Position numbers and translations under genes: made by a program. The notes beneath the pieces are model-generated. The model saw nothing but the letters and a program-made list of their open reading frames with translations. It ran no database searches and had not been told where the DNA came from. A stretch of DNA of 64,000 nt from Trichostrongylus colubriformis (lineage: Eukaryota > Nematoda > Chromadorea > Rhabditida > Trichostrongylidae), in the NCBI GenBank assembly GCA_963978905.1, contig OZ022256.1, positions 36,752,001 through 36,816,000 on the forward strand, in the 5' to 3' direction. Shown one piece after another: positions 31,613 to 46,600 of the stretch; position 1 is the first letter of the stretch; every line of letters starts with the position of its first letter.

Positions 31613-34600
31613 ATGTCGAGCACTCTGGCCAATCGACGGAGGGTAAACCCCGGTAGCTTGAAATTACGCCGCTTAACTCAAGCGTATCTTACCCCGTTCA
31701 TACACGCGAAGTCTGAAGAAAACATTACTGACGCAAAAATCGATCACATTTATGGCATGAGTGAGTCGAGCTGCCTATGATCTTCCCTACGATTAGTTCA
31801 TTTTTATATATTTAGCTCAAGATTTGGTACTCGAATATCAAAGCGTCACTACGGGGTTATTTCCGAGATACTCAAGAGACCGTGATGTTGGCTATGTGAA
31901 GGACAGTATTTACTGCGCACTGGCAAGCTGGGCCTGCTCAATTGCTTACAAGTAAGTTAAGTGAATATCTTGAGTCTAAGAAGCTGTTAAGCCTCCAAGC
32001 ACCATGCACTTGTTTACTTCAATTTAATTTCCTCCATTTTCTATTTTTCCTCTTTTTCTTCTTGCATCCGTCGTACAAATGCCAGAATTGATAAACAGCA
32101 TCAGGGCTAATTTCGGTCGATTTTGGAATAATTGTCAGATAGAAGATGTGGAGGTGCTCAGTGGTACAGCAGGAAAAAACGGATTAAGTTTGCTGAAACC
32201 CGAGAAATGGCCCCCTTTTAACTCGTTCCTTCTGTATAACTTGGCAGCTAGAAGTAGATTCAATGGCAAGGGGCTAAGGCAGGTAGCCGCAAACTTTGCA
32301 ATTTTACCTCCCCCCCCCGCACCTGCTTGCTCGGCCGATGCGAGTATCGATGACTTGGAACATTACAGTATCGCGATAAAAACCCCACGGTGCGATTTTC
32401 CAATATTTTTTTTTCGGGTACAGGTCCTCACTTCTGGACTCGAATGCTCTCTTATAGAGAATATCCAGTATACCCTTTTCTCCTTACAGCTAGTGGTGCC
32501 TTCAAGCTAAGGTAGAGATCCGAGATGCTGTATGGCTGGCAGTTTTCATTAGTAGTTTTACCTTGTGAAACTGTCACGATTTTGCATACGACACGTGATC
32601 CATTCACAACCTTGGTTAAAACCATAATAAAGGGCGAGTGGGTTTCACATTCTAGGCTGCAGTCATACCTTGCGACAGTTTGCGGATTAGGTGATCCGAG
32701 TTTCAAACTTGCCTGCTCGTGACACTGACATGCGGGCACGGTCACGTCATGGAGCTGATATGCTAAAATGTGTTGTAGTGCAGTTCATTTCACAGCGCTA
32801 GATAGGGCGTGGCCTACGGACTGGAGTGAGGAGTATCAAACTGTCTCACCCGCGACACACTCTCACTCTCGCCACCTAGGCCACGCCCTATCAAGCGCTT
32901 CGAAATGGGCTGTACTTTGCTGAATCAGAATTTACTCCTATGTATTGGGTTGAGGAATAAGTTCCCGCGGTTTTTTAAACCTCGTTTTTCACATTGTTCC
33001 CTCCATCTTTCGACGAAGCCTATGCATGATTTCGATAGAGCTTTTTTTGCTCTACAAAATGCTCGTATCCGTTTTTCGATTCCCTCGACTACCAAATATT
33101 TATGAGGTTTGGAAGTAAAGTAAGCCAAGGGCAAAAAATTGGCACTTGCGCACCTCATTTTTCTCGTCTGCCATCGAGGTTAATAAATTTATGTGTATAT
33201 GTTTCGATAGAGCTTTCTCAGCTCTACAAATTGGTACTACTTTTTACTTGAATCGCTTTACTTTTTGCTGTTTTTAAGATTCACAAATGCAGTACTCGCA
33301 AAAGTGTGCACTTTCGTTATCTTCTCTTTCTCGCCAACCATCGGGAAGATAGTATCTTGTAGAGCGAAAAGAGCTCTATCGAACAATACAATCCAACCCG
33401 CCAAAAAAATTTATTTTCATAACGCAATTTCGAGTTGAAAAACAGGTAGATACTTATTCCTAAATGCTAAAATATGAGAAGATACAAAAGAAAAAATTTA
33501 TCAGCCTGTAGAGCAAGAAAAGCTCTATCGAATGCATATATGCACACCCTCTCCAATCCCGATGGTAGGCGAGAAAGAGAAGATAACGAAAGTGCACACT
33601 TTTGCGAGTACTGCATTTGTGAGTCTTAAAAACAGCAAAAAGTAAAGCGATTCAAGTAAAAAGTAGTACCAATTTGTAGAGCTGAGAAAGTTCTATCGAA
33701 ACATATACACATAAATTTTTTAACCTCGATGGCAGACGAGAAAAATGAGGTGCGCAAGTGCCAATTTTTTGCCCTTGGTTTACTTTACTTCCAAACCTCA
33801 TAAATATTTGGTAGTCGAGGGAATCGAAAAACGGATACGAGCATTTTGTAGAGCAAAAAAAAGCTCTATCGAAAACATGCATAGGCTTCGTCGAAAGATG
33901 GAGGGAACAATGTGAAAAACGGGGTTTTAAAAAACCGCGGGGACTTATTCCTCAACCCAATATCAGAGGAGAGCGAATTGCAGGAATAAGCGGGCTCCTA
34001 ATGCACGGATAATTTAGTTTTCTCACGTTCAAAAGGAACGCCTTGGAAGACCAGAGGAGCACATGCTGTTGAGGGAATTGCGTTTCTACCAAATGTCATT
34101 GACTCTTCGTTCTCACCCTGAGCTCGCAGTCACACTCGGAGATTTAGCGAATTTGCTGTGGTTCCGTAAGAATTCGGGAAGAAAGGAAGAAATGGCTGCT
34201 CAACGAGGAGAGGCTCCAAACTCTTGCCACATCGGAGTGGATTCAAACCTTTGGGATCGACGTACCTGGACCTGAATAAAACTCCTCCGGTTTTGCCTAG
34301 GAGAATATGAAACTTGTTCCGGGTTAATAAAACAGTTTTTCAAGAATGAGAGATTGTAAAAGTCGCTTTTGGTGAGCAGGGTTTCACTCGAATGATCGAG
34401 TGTAGTTGCCTGCTTAGTAATCTCCCGATGTGCGAAGACCAATCAACGAGACGCTAATACACACCTAACAGCGATGTTAAGGAGACTAGATGATGAACGT
34501 GGACGTCAAACGGAACTCCGACAGTCTGCGGTGAAAACTATGCGTGGTATACTATTTTGCTGGATGCAACAAAGCGAAAGTGTGAGTCTATCAGGTTCCT

Positions 34601-37600
34601 CTACTATAAGATCACAGGCAAATGCTTTCTCAGCTGAATTTGCAGCTGAATGCCTTCAAATCGAACAACTCTGCGGAGCACGCGCTTCGTGCTAGATTCG
34701 ATCTTCACACTGGAATGTGCTTGAATCGACCTAATGAAAACTTGTACGGCCACATGCAGATGGATCTGGTAGCGCTGTATCTGCTAGTTCTCGTTGAAAT
34801 GATTGCAAGCGGGGCAAAGGTTCGTTTTCTGATCAGTTTGCTAGGAATGTTTCACCAGAAAATATTTTGGCACTGGTCAACTATCACTACCCCAGATACC
34901 GCGAGTTGGCAAAAAATAATTTTCGCTGAAGCTTCGTCTGTAGGGGTCATTCAGGGTGCTGATCACGAATATGAGATCCGTTTTTGGCGTTGGCGCCGAT
35001 TTGTATGAAATTGATGCAACAGCTGTTTTTTACCATTTTTATAGTTTTTATCTAGAAACTATTCAAAATGCTGATCACAGATATCACTGGGTTCCCAGCG
35101 CGGGCGTCGTTTGTAGGCCTTTCGAGATTGCGCCAGTCATGTTCATTTCTGTCACAGTTCTTTCATAGCTGGATATCTTCATCTGTCTGCTGTCGTCTTT
35201 CATTTGATCCTGTCCTACAGTCATCATTGCCCACTCAAATGTACAGTAGCGCTCAAAAGCCTTCGGCCAAAACTTTTTTGCCACAACTTTTTTTCTACTT
35301 GACCAAATTAGACTAACTTTTCATATGTGGTGCCTGAACTTATTTCCAACATTTTCTTTTATTTGATTGCCGATTGACACTTTTCATGGTTTTTTACAAG
35401 AATTTACTACAAGACCACCGAAAGAAAGTAAAAGGCTTGGTCAAGAAAACGGCTTTCTTTACAAAAACAAAACGAGCAAGCCTCAGTAAACATCAATATT
35501 CTGTAGAAAGACCACGACTTTTGATGACAGCGGCACAGCCGGAGGGCATAGCGATGGCACTTCAAAAACGAAAAATTGCATTTAACCACGTAACTCACAC
35601 CGTTGAGCGCCAAAATAGTATATTTAGTATGTAGTGTCTCCAAGTACAACATACTGAAATTTCTCTGAGATCGGCCCAGTCGCAAAATAGATACAAGTGA
35701 AAAACTCAAATGGAAGACCATTTCGCCGAGGACTTTTGAGCGCTACTGCATATTCTCGCCTAAGCCTTAAAGGAACCGGAAGGGGTCTGAAACAAGAGAA
35801 AAATACAAAGAAATGAGCATTTTGTAACGAACGCAGAAGGTTAGAAGCGATAATCGGTGAAAAAACCCGAATTCAAAAGTGCATCGCTGCGGTGTGTATT
35901 CGCGCCTCATTCGCACCATCGAACCGACTTTCCGAGTCGCCCGCTCTAGGAGACTGGCCGCGGTCCAACATTAGTTGTAGCACGACTCCCAGCGCAGTGG
36001 AGTGGCCATTCCCAACTACATTAGCATTCATGTAAGTACATCTAGAAACAGTGTAAGAAAGAATAAAGGAAAAAGTGAAAGGAAAAGCAAATTTATAAAA
36101 GTAACATCTTCTCTTGGCACCATGCCACGGCGTCAAATTGGGGAGTTTGTGCAATGGCGGCCACTTGAACTCGTCCACACTACATCTGTTCTACCGTAGG
36201 CCAAAATTACCTCCTTCTGGTGTCTTTAAAGGGGAAGGAAGTGATCTCTTCCTTCTAAACGTAGGCAACTTGCGTGAGCAGTGTGGTGCCCCTACTAACC
36301 TAGCGCTGCAATGAAACTAAACGATTTTAGCCTCCCGAACGGATGTCTTTTCGTGATCAGCACCCGAAATGATTACCTGTGCGATGTTTCAGCGATTTTG
36401 CTGAAAACAAGTTGTTGCACCAACATGGTGCAATTGAGCATATCGGCGCCGGCGCTAAAAAAGGATGTCATATTAGTGATCAGCACCCCAAATAACCCTC
36501 TGGGCGAAGTTCCAGTGAAATTTTTTTTAAACCAACCCGCGGTATCTGGGGTAGTGATAGTTGAATAGTGCCAATTTTTTGAAAGCCCCACTGGCCTCAA
36601 GAGGGATTGGCTGGTAGCGTTTACCGCATAATGACTCGCGTCCAACAAGGAAAGTCTTTCAACTTTCCATGAAACCTTGAGCAGGGACTCATCCACATCG
36701 ATAGAGTTTCGAACTCTAATTACAAATTTCGTGTGCCCGCCACCGTGGTCGTCGGCGGGCACATGAAATTGACGCCGTCACTGCCGATGCCGGCGTCAAA
36801 TTGCCGCCGTCGCCGTCTGTGCCAACGTCTGTGCGCGAACTATGAAAGCGGCTTAAAGCCGCCGTTGGACCCCGCGACCTTGCGATTCTGCGTTTTTGCG
36901 ATTGTGCATTTCGCGAGGTCACACTTTTCGCGGGTCTCCACTCAAGTTCAATGGGAAGTTGAAGGCCTTCCCTGGTATGTTGGTTATAACTACTTGCTGC
37001 AACATTTGCACTCGTTCTATGAGTATTTTGCATATGGTAAAGAGAGGGGCGTAATGAGGGTATAATGACAGCATCAAAGTTTACTAACAACAATGCCCAT
37101 TCCGTCCTTTTGAGGTCATCTACACCCATCACGAAGTCAACTTTGTGCAGAATTTGGTGTTCTATATCGAGAGAACCTACCGTACCCCCGACTTTGGTAT
37201 GTGGGAAAGAGGTACTCGTTATAATAATGGAAAACCTGAGCTTCACGCGAGCAGTTTGGGCATGGTAAAGGTTAGTTTTCTCAGTTGATCCGCTGTTATT
37301 TTTTTTATTCCATAGAGACATTCACCATGGCTTCCATTTCGTTCCATCTGGATTGGACGAACGTGTGGTTGTTTCTTACTGGATCCTACACAATTTAGGG
37401 AGGCTTAGTGGGTGTGCGCAGCTGCCAGTACACTTTGGTTACTGTCAATTTACGCCTTGTAAGTAAAAGAGTTGCGCACGCTACTGTGCGCATAATACCA
37501 TGGGCTTCAGTAGGTGGATCGGAATTGATTTTTTCCTATGAACTTTACTCGCAGATTATAACACACTCCACTCATTGTGGGCGGTTCCCGGCTCAATTCG

Positions 37601-40600
37601 AATTTACCCAAGGTAGCTCGGACATTGGTTATTTCTACAGATTTTTTTCCTGGTCTCTAGGCTGCGTTATGACCTGGTTATGAGTTTCTGTTGTAAGGAC
37701 CGCCCACACAAGGTGCGTTTCGCCCACTATGCTCAGAGCCCTTTCATGAATCTCAGAAACATGGGTGACCGTAACCCATCTTTTCCCCACTTCTGGACCA
37801 TCTTCGAGCTGAACAAACAATTTTGGTATCAAAAAGGAATGTTCCAGTGTACGCTCCGCCCATCGTGTGCGGAGCTTGAATTGGTTCATGTGTGCTCTTT
37901 ACTTTTTGTCCCATCCCAAACTTGAGCCCATTCCCATAGGTTGTTTTTCATGTGACGTCTAAGCTCCACCCACCACCACAAATGCTCCGCCCATTATACA
38001 TGGGATTCTTTCGCGACCTCCAGAAACTCATCCGTGACCTCACTGATCTACTCTCCCCACATTTGGGTCGTATTGGAAGCCAATCTACAATTTTCGGTCT
38101 GAAAACGGAACATTTCAGTGCACGCTCCACCCACCGTGTGCGGAGCTTAAAGGCAGTGATGGGAGAAATTCGGACGAATAGTGAAATATGTAGTGAATAT
38201 GAAAATTGTGGTGCTTAGTAATACGATGGTGAAGAAAAACGGAAGGAAGTGGCTAACGACGCGAGAAATAAGACCCCCTTCCTACCGTTGATTCTCGACG
38301 CGGACGATTTTCCCATTGAGAGCCATTTAGTCGACGAGTTTTTTATTTGCATGGTGCCAAGTTGTAAACACGAAGAGATGTTCGAAAATACGACAACCTC
38401 TACTTTCTAGAGTGTCTTTTAAGCTAAAACTGAGAAAGCGCCCCGCGATACCTTCAGCCCCGCCGTAGCTCCTTGACCCCTCCACTCCTGCCAAACAGGG
38501 ATGCTCGTCGCTAGGAGGCGGACCGAGCGAAGAGAGGCGGCTGGAATCAAAAAGGCTGCCGGCTGGAACCAAAAAGGCCGCCTCTGGCACAGCTCAGAGG
38601 CGCACCTTTCGCGGCGGATTTTGACGCCGATAGTCTTCCTACACCCCTGGTTTTTAGGTTAGTGACTATTTTCAGGGATTCCTTATCACCTATATTACCC
38701 CTATCACTGTATTTAACTAGTCCATGTGTGTTCTTTACTTCTTGTCCCATGCCCTACTCATCCCGAACTTGTCCCCACCTCCACAGGTTATTTTCATGTT
38801 GTGCCTAATTTCGTGACAGACTGAGGGACAGAGGGATGGAGGCAGACAGACGAGGCGTTTTATATATAACAGGATACCTAAATTCGTGATAGACGGACGG
38901 AGGAAGGGAGGAGGGACAGTCAAAGGGATAGGCGAAGCGTTCTGTATATAGTAAGACTTGTGGTTTGATTGCCCTCAAAATATGCATAGGATTAAATGAG
39001 ATAAGAGGAAATGGCTATATGCACATCGTCTGGATAGAGCTTTTCAATAGGAGACCCACTTCATAAAAATCTTTTCTCACGACAGCTCTTTTATACGAAC
39101 CTGTATGTGTTACGAGGCTGTCAGTTTGATTCAAGTTGCATTTACTGCAGGCTGCACTTGAAGCAATCAATGGTTTTAACGTCTATGGAGCATCTGGTCA
39201 CAGTGCTTCTGTAATATATGTAGATATCGACGGTCACAACAGGAACAGAACGACGTTCGAAACTATTTTACCTCGAGAAAGCAATTCGAAGGTATGAGTC
39301 ATTCGTAGGGGTATCACTCAGTGAGGATGTTTTGGGCCTAACTCAGCATCCTTCTTATGAAATTGATACCTGATTCACTTATTCAATCATAAAGCAGTAG
39401 CCAACGAAACACCAAAGCAGGAACAATGTTTTCAGAACACAGATGCTGCACTTCTCATGACTGTTGGGTGGCCTGCATTTGCTTCTCATAATGAACAACT
39501 AATCGAGAAAACTGTGTCAAAATGTGTGCGGCGGCTAGAGGGAAAATTTGGTGTTCGAAGGTGCTTTTCTCTTGAGATTAATCTTTCATTTTTTTCACTA
39601 TCAGTAATCACTCGTTCTTAGATCTTAACGGCTAATGGTGTGCATGTCGTGCCGAAGATAGAGGGTGTGTACCATTACGTCCAAAATTCGCGCGGTTGCC
39701 CGCAGCGAGAGACGCGGCGAGTACCAGTTGCTTTGTCGTTCTGTAGGCCGTGTCCCCATACGGGGCACGCTACTACACAACCGTACTGAGTTCTGCCCAA
39801 AATCGGTAGCCAATACTTGTTGATCAAGCTATGTGTAACACTTGTGTAACATGTTTTTTTTAGATAGTGTGCGCTCTTTCTTTCCAAGTGAATGCTAATT
39901 ATCACCATTACAAAGCATGGAGTGCGGGTTCGAGTTCCGTTCGACCCCGAAGTTTTTGGCCGTAACTCAGCTCCATTGTAATATTTTGCATCACGGGCTG
40001 CGGCGATAATCAGCAGCTAGTCAACAATCAAAAGTATCATAAGTCATGGTAGAACACATCGCGGATAATAGCAATAATAGCAGCCTCTTCCAAGCTTCAA
40101 AGCGAAAGTGGCGTTGTAGAACCAGTGCCGAGGGGTCACGAGGAAGATGTACACGACCAACTCAACTAATAGCGCAGCTCGTTCAAGCCAGGCGCAACTT
40201 ACTTAATGAAGAACATTTGAGGGGCATTTCATTACCATTTCATTTTATTACCATCATCTGTTTCACTACAATGTATTCGTAGATTTGACGTATGTCCCAT
40301 AAGCAAATAACCCTGCGACACTCCCTGTACAGTACCCCTGAACGCCGCAGTCAGTGCCGCGCATTAAAGTTCACTTTAAAGACACCAGAAGGGGGTAATT
40401 TTGGCTTACGGTAGAACAGACGTAGTGTGGACAAGCTTCAGTGGCCGCCATTGCACAAACTCGCCAATTTGACGCCTTGGCATGGTGCCAACAGGAGATG
40501 TTTCTATTATAAACTTGTTTTTTCCTTCTACCTTTTACTTTGTTCTTTCTTATATTGTTTCTAGATGTACTTACATGAATGCTAATGTAGTTGGGAATGG

Positions 40601-43600
40601 CCACTCCACTGCGCTGGGAGTCAGGTGCTACAACTAACGTTGGCCCACGGCCCGTCTCCTACAGCGGACAACTCGGAATGGATGCGCTGATGCGAATGGG
40701 ATGCGAATACACACCGCAGCGTCGCGCTTTTGAGTCCGGGTTTTTTCGCCTATTATCGCTTCCAACCTTGAGTGTTCATTACAAAATGCTCATTTCTTTG
40801 CATCTTCCTCTTGTTTCGGACCCCCTTCCGGTTCCTTTAAGCGTTTCTTTTAGCGCATGGTACACACCCATGTAGCTACGCATCACCCTCATCGGAACCG
40901 AAGTCTTCACAAGATGAACTGAGGAGCAGCTATTTCTTTGACGATCCTATGTTATCAGGTTATGGCATCCTGAGCGGATTTCCGTACCGACTGTCAGGTC
41001 GTACTGGTTGCGCCACGAGTGTGACGCCGCAACGCGATTTTTAGACGTAACGGTACGCTCCCCCAAAAGAGCAGCTACAGGCAGCTTTAGTTGCTCATTA
41101 CGTTCATCCTCAAATTTGGGTCCATTCACCACGAAGGGTGTTTGAATGGATGGTGATTAGAAGCTTATATCACTTTGGGAAAGAGGTGCGCGCAACATCA
41201 TAATCGTGCAACCAAGATGTAAAACTAGTAAAAATACTATAACTGCTACTCTAAAAACCCACAGACGTGCGTTGGTAGGATTCAACAAGGTCAGCGGCCT
41301 CGTTGCACCCTCCCCACCTCTCTCTTTAGCGCGCAGCCAATTCACAACGGCGGCAGCAGGATATCTGGCGACTATTCCCGTGGCGCGGTGTCCTAGTTGA
41401 CCTACTAGTAGAAAAACTACCACCCAATAGTCTTGTGGGCGCAGACACAACCCCCTCCCTCCTCCTATGTGAACGCGGAAGCTCGTTAGGGATTCTAAGC
41501 TGGATATGTTTTAGCTAGAGAACTTCATCGTGCCAACTTTTGAGTTGGATTGCAATGAGATTATACAGGTTCCTTCGAGATGGGTATCATTGTGAGCTGG
41601 AAGATAATACGCGAATCTACTACGATGAGCACGAGACTTCGCGTTTTCATGGTGTTGAAAGCCAATTCCCGATGTTCTTCGCGTATATGAGTCTGACAGG
41701 TATTCCACTGAAAATCTTGGAATTTGAAATGTCAAGGGATGAAGTGCGTGGTTTTTATTAGTTTCTCCTAGGTGCACCATGCATAAAGTTCCCTACTCAG
41801 AAATCTAAAATGTCAGTGGCTCTTGGGTGTATGTCTCTGAAAGGCTTTCAGTGATCTGCTCGACCAAGAGTGAATCCTATCTTGCGCCACCTATCACCGC
41901 CCGTCTCGGTACATCAAGTGCAACTTCTAGTAGTAAACAGATTCGTTTCCACCCTACTTTATAAAATCGGCCGAGTGTGTCTGTTGGTGTATGTGTGTAC
42001 TTGACCAAAGATTGATTCGCGTCGCAACGAAGGTGGGATTCTGAATTTCACAAGTAGTATAGGGGGTGGCAAGAGGACCCTAGCGGTGGTGTTCCCTAGT
42101 GATAGGGAACGTAAGGCTGATAGGGAGCCTAAAAAGGCGAATGTCATCACATTTGTCGCTTTGGGGTCTATCCTAGAGCGCACACACTCATAGGTGTTTA
42201 GCAGGGTGGGACGGGAACGTTCATAGTGAGTGGTCCAAAATGATAACGGTTGATAAGATTCGTTAAAGAGCGTAGGAAATCAAATGTCGTCAAATCCGTT
42301 CCGTTTTTCGCGTCGATCCTAGGGCGCTCACACTCACAAGTGTTTAGCAGGATGGGACGGGGACGTTCATAGTGAGTGATCTAAAGGATAATGGTTGGTA
42401 AGATTTGATAAGGAGCATCAAAAGGCAGTGTCGCCGAATCCGTTTCGCCTTTCGCGTCGATCATAGGGCGCTCACACTGACATGTGTAGCAGGGTGGGAC
42501 GGGGACGTTCATAGTGAGTGATCTAAAATGGTAACGGTTGGTAAGATTGAATAAGGAGCATCAAAAGGCAAATGTGCCAAATCCTAAAGAGCGTCGGAAG
42601 GCAAGTTCCATCAAGTCAGTTTCGATTTCCGGCTGACAGTACAATGTGCACATTCACAGTTGTAGGAAGAAGGAACTCAATGGTGACTTACCGAAACTGA
42701 TAACTGCTCACACGGGCGCTTATGGGATCCGCTAGCAAGTGAATTGGATGAAATCCGGTACACTGCTCACTACTACTATACGACCGCTACAGTAAAAGCG
42801 TTTGATGTTCAGTGCCATTGGGCGAACATATTTTATTTATGTTCGGATATCTGTTGCCAATGTATCGATCACTGAATCGCTGTGTTCTACATGGATAATC
42901 GAGATCTAAATTTGTGATAGCAAAGCAAGTGATTCGTTTCCTCATGCGGTACCAGCAACAATGTTGTATATCGATCGCCAGGATATGTAAATTCCAAATA
43001 GTACTGCATTTTTACAGAAATGATAGGCATCGATAATTGCCATAATTATCTGCCGATTATGTAGGTATTAGATGCTCAGCAAATGTACAGTTGCTACCAA
43101 TCAATGAAGTCGGGCACATCTCTATGGGTGGGGCTACTTACGCCAGAAAATCGCGTGGCCGCCTGCAGCCAGCGGCGCGGCGGATGCGAGTGCCAGTGGC
43201 AGGGCATGGCTGCCTTTCGGCGAGGCAATGTGGCATGGGTGGGAGCGCAGAGGTGACGCAGCCACGCTTTGCCGCGCTCTCAAGGGCAATCGATTCGCAA
43301 ATCGTACTGGTGGCGCGAAGCGATTGTCTGGCGTAAGTAGCCTCACCCCAACTCTATAGATACCTAATCTATCTGTTTCCAATAGTGCCACTTCAGCCAA
43401 AGTGATGGTCAAATAAACAAATTTCATTCCTGATCCATTCACATTAATTCTTGTGACTAGTGATATCGATCGCTAATGCATCTGGACCTCCGACGAGTAG
43501 TGGTCCTCTCCAGCGGTGCGATATGCAGTGGTAAATGTCTAGGTTATCGACACCGAATAGCTTAAACACTAGGTGCTCACGAAGTGAATATACTTTGTTT

Positions 43601-46600
43601 TCCGATATCAGTAGCAAAGGGATGTTTCGAATGCTAAACTATGTGGACTTTCGAATAGCAATAGCTATTTGTAGAGATACCAGTTGGGCTAGCGCTCAGT
43701 ACTGCACTTATCACTATGTGGAACGGGCGATGGACTTCTTCATATCGGTTGGTCAGTATCGACTATTCCCCCATCCCGTAATTCTACTATAATATACTCG
43801 CAGTATTGTGCGATAGCCCAACTCGATATTCTAGATGATGATTAGCTATGTGATGTTGGTGCGAATTGTAGTTACTAATCGTACCCACACCTCTACGTTT
43901 CAGCATCCTCCTTTCATTTATGTATCGCTCGTAGAAATCTTCTATTCCTACTCTAATAAAAAGCAATTTTTAGCACACTTCCGTGGTGATCAAGAAAACG
44001 CAGACAAGTATTTCGATAAACTCCAAAGTCTGCTTGTCAACGACGATGAGGGTACCGTTCATACATTAGGTTCAGCATCGCTCATGAAAACGTTCAACTT
44101 TTCGACTTTTAGTGACAGGAGGGATGTTGGTTCCTGAATGTTATTGTGTGGATGAATGTTACATGGATCGAGAACGTGCTATGCCAAATTCGACTGACCT
44201 CTATCCTGTTAATCCTCGAGAATTTGGACATCATTTGTGGAGCAATGCAGTTTATATCATCCTACTGCTTGTCCGTACGTTTTAATTTTTGAATTGTTTG
44301 AATTGAACTTGGACTTGTTTTACAATCAGCACACTCCATACTGATCTCAGGTCAGGGTCTGATTCATAAATCAGACTTGGATCCGATTAATCGTCATTTG
44401 CCTGCTTCGCAGCGTCCAATGCAGTTCAAGCGGCATTCCGAGTTCCAGGTCAGCGCTCACTGTCCTTTATCTATCCTTCCTGGTTTTTCATTGGCTTTTC
44501 AGGGAAGTATGGAAGGCGATCCCGTTGTTCAGATAGCTTTGTTGGCAGAATCTGCCCATCTGCAGATGACACTTTCCACATACGGTATTAGCTGTCAAAC
44601 ACCGCACGAAGTGGAGCCTATCCAAATCTGGCCCAGTTGGAGGATGGTCAAGGTGATTGTCCCATTTCATCAACCGCTCACTTACGTTTTCATTTGCTGG
44701 GAAAGTGTCATCATTAATTCATATAGATTTTGAATACGATAACTCGAATAGCTAGATAACTCGAATGTTGGATTTCCTACCGAGCGCTTAGACTCTGATT
44801 CTACGATTTTCTCAAATTGAAATATATCAGGCTTTTTTTTCTGGTAATGCACATTTGTCACAAAGGAAGGATACCGGATCGAAGTGCTCGTTCGCAATGG
44901 GACGCATCAGTCGACGCGTTTTTAGACGCTGCTTCCAGAATTGTATTGAAAATCTGCCAAACGATTCTCGGAGTGAAGTTATAGAGGTTTTTCTGAATTA
45001 GGAATGCATACCAGTTAAATCCGAAGGCCTGTAGCGCGCCAGCCATGCATTTTCGTACAAAAGCGGTGTGATTTCTATGTTCACGGGACCGAGTTACCCG
45101 ATAGGACAACGGCTCATCGAATTCGAGAGTTTGACCGAATCTCGGGAAAATTCAGGGGATTTCTGAACCAAAGGAAGAGTCGCTGACCTACCAAACATAT
45201 GCTCTGAATTGATTATCATCTGTCATTTAGTGTGATGAACATTTGTTCAGATCATCTTTGTCATAGTTGCATGCTTCTTTTTTGGAAACAAAAAATACTA
45301 CTTAGCGCATAGCCTCTCTATTTGTCCAAGGTTGAATGAAAAATTGACTAATTCGTGCGCGATGGGAGTCTGCTCATCTGACAATGTGGATCACACAGCT
45401 CGCTTCGATCTTGTTCATAGAGACAGTGAGGTATGCATCAAACGGATATTTGTGCATGACAGCACTATTGGGGATGCTCCCCAGACAAAAGAGGAAAGAC
45501 TCACGAAAAGCAAAAATAGTGCTATCATGGGGACCCCATCCACAGTCCTACTGCACGCGAATCGCCTCGACTACTTCTGTGCTATGCTGCTGTTGGCATG
45601 CTTGGTACTTCATCTGCGACGTAGGCGAGGATCACGTTGTGGCTACTTCGATCTGGTGACCTTCTCTTGACAGTATCAGCACAGTCCTTATCATAAAAAG
45701 TTGCGTATAACGAGTTCGGATTTGCTTATTTTGTACTTTTTTTAAATGCAATTCTAAAGAAATTTTATCTACAGGATGGCTCGCTACACTTTAACAATCA
45801 CAAAGTCAGCTACAGTTATTGAATTTCCATGAGAATATTTTCCAGAGCCTCTAGTGGTCACGCAATTCCTCTTAAACACATAGCCTGATAGGCATTCAAG
45901 CTATAAGTTACCAATTTAGCTATTTGAGTGCCTCGGAAGGGATGAGAAGCTCGGGCTTAGTGGAAGACCACCTCGACCGTTTGGACCTTTAAGTACCTCA
46001 AAGGTGTGTTTGCAGCTATGGCTGTTTGTCCTTGCGTTATACGTGCATATTTTGATATGGCTCACTTTATTTTTTTAAAGGTATTCCGCGTTTTTGGTGA
46101 CACGGTGATGTGCTACCCGCTTTTGTTTGAGGTCAAAGATTTTTACGTAAGCTCCGATCCAGCTGTTTTGATTGATGACATCAAGGTTTGTTGTTGTATT
46201 TGTTTTATAAGTTCAATATTCCACCAAAAAATCCGGGGCGTTTCCATTCCCCCTCTCGGCTTTTGCCAGCCTATGAATTGGAGACGCTGAAGCTACCTAG
46301 ATTGTGGTAGTTCAACTACAACTACTGCTGATAGTATAGTTAGATCTTACTCCAAAAATACGCACCTCTAATCGGTAAAGCTTACTAATTTAATCTATAA
46401 AAGTGATGACATGATCCAGCAGAGAAGTCTGTTTTCAGCGAGACATCGAATTCGTTGCGAAACGGTGGAAACTTGCTGGTCGCCCGACCATGTGCCTTTT
46501 ACTGCGTGAAGAGAACATTGTGGGAGAGTATTTCGATCACATTCTGGATCTTCTCGTGCAGCTGAAAACAGGGCTTGTCAACGGAATACGAGTGCGACTT

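Noticed and set aside
32943..33962. CRISPR-like array because of evenly spaced short palindromes
   Set aside because: The palindromes switch orientation at the centre of a eukaryotic foldback element and the spacers are parts of its arms.
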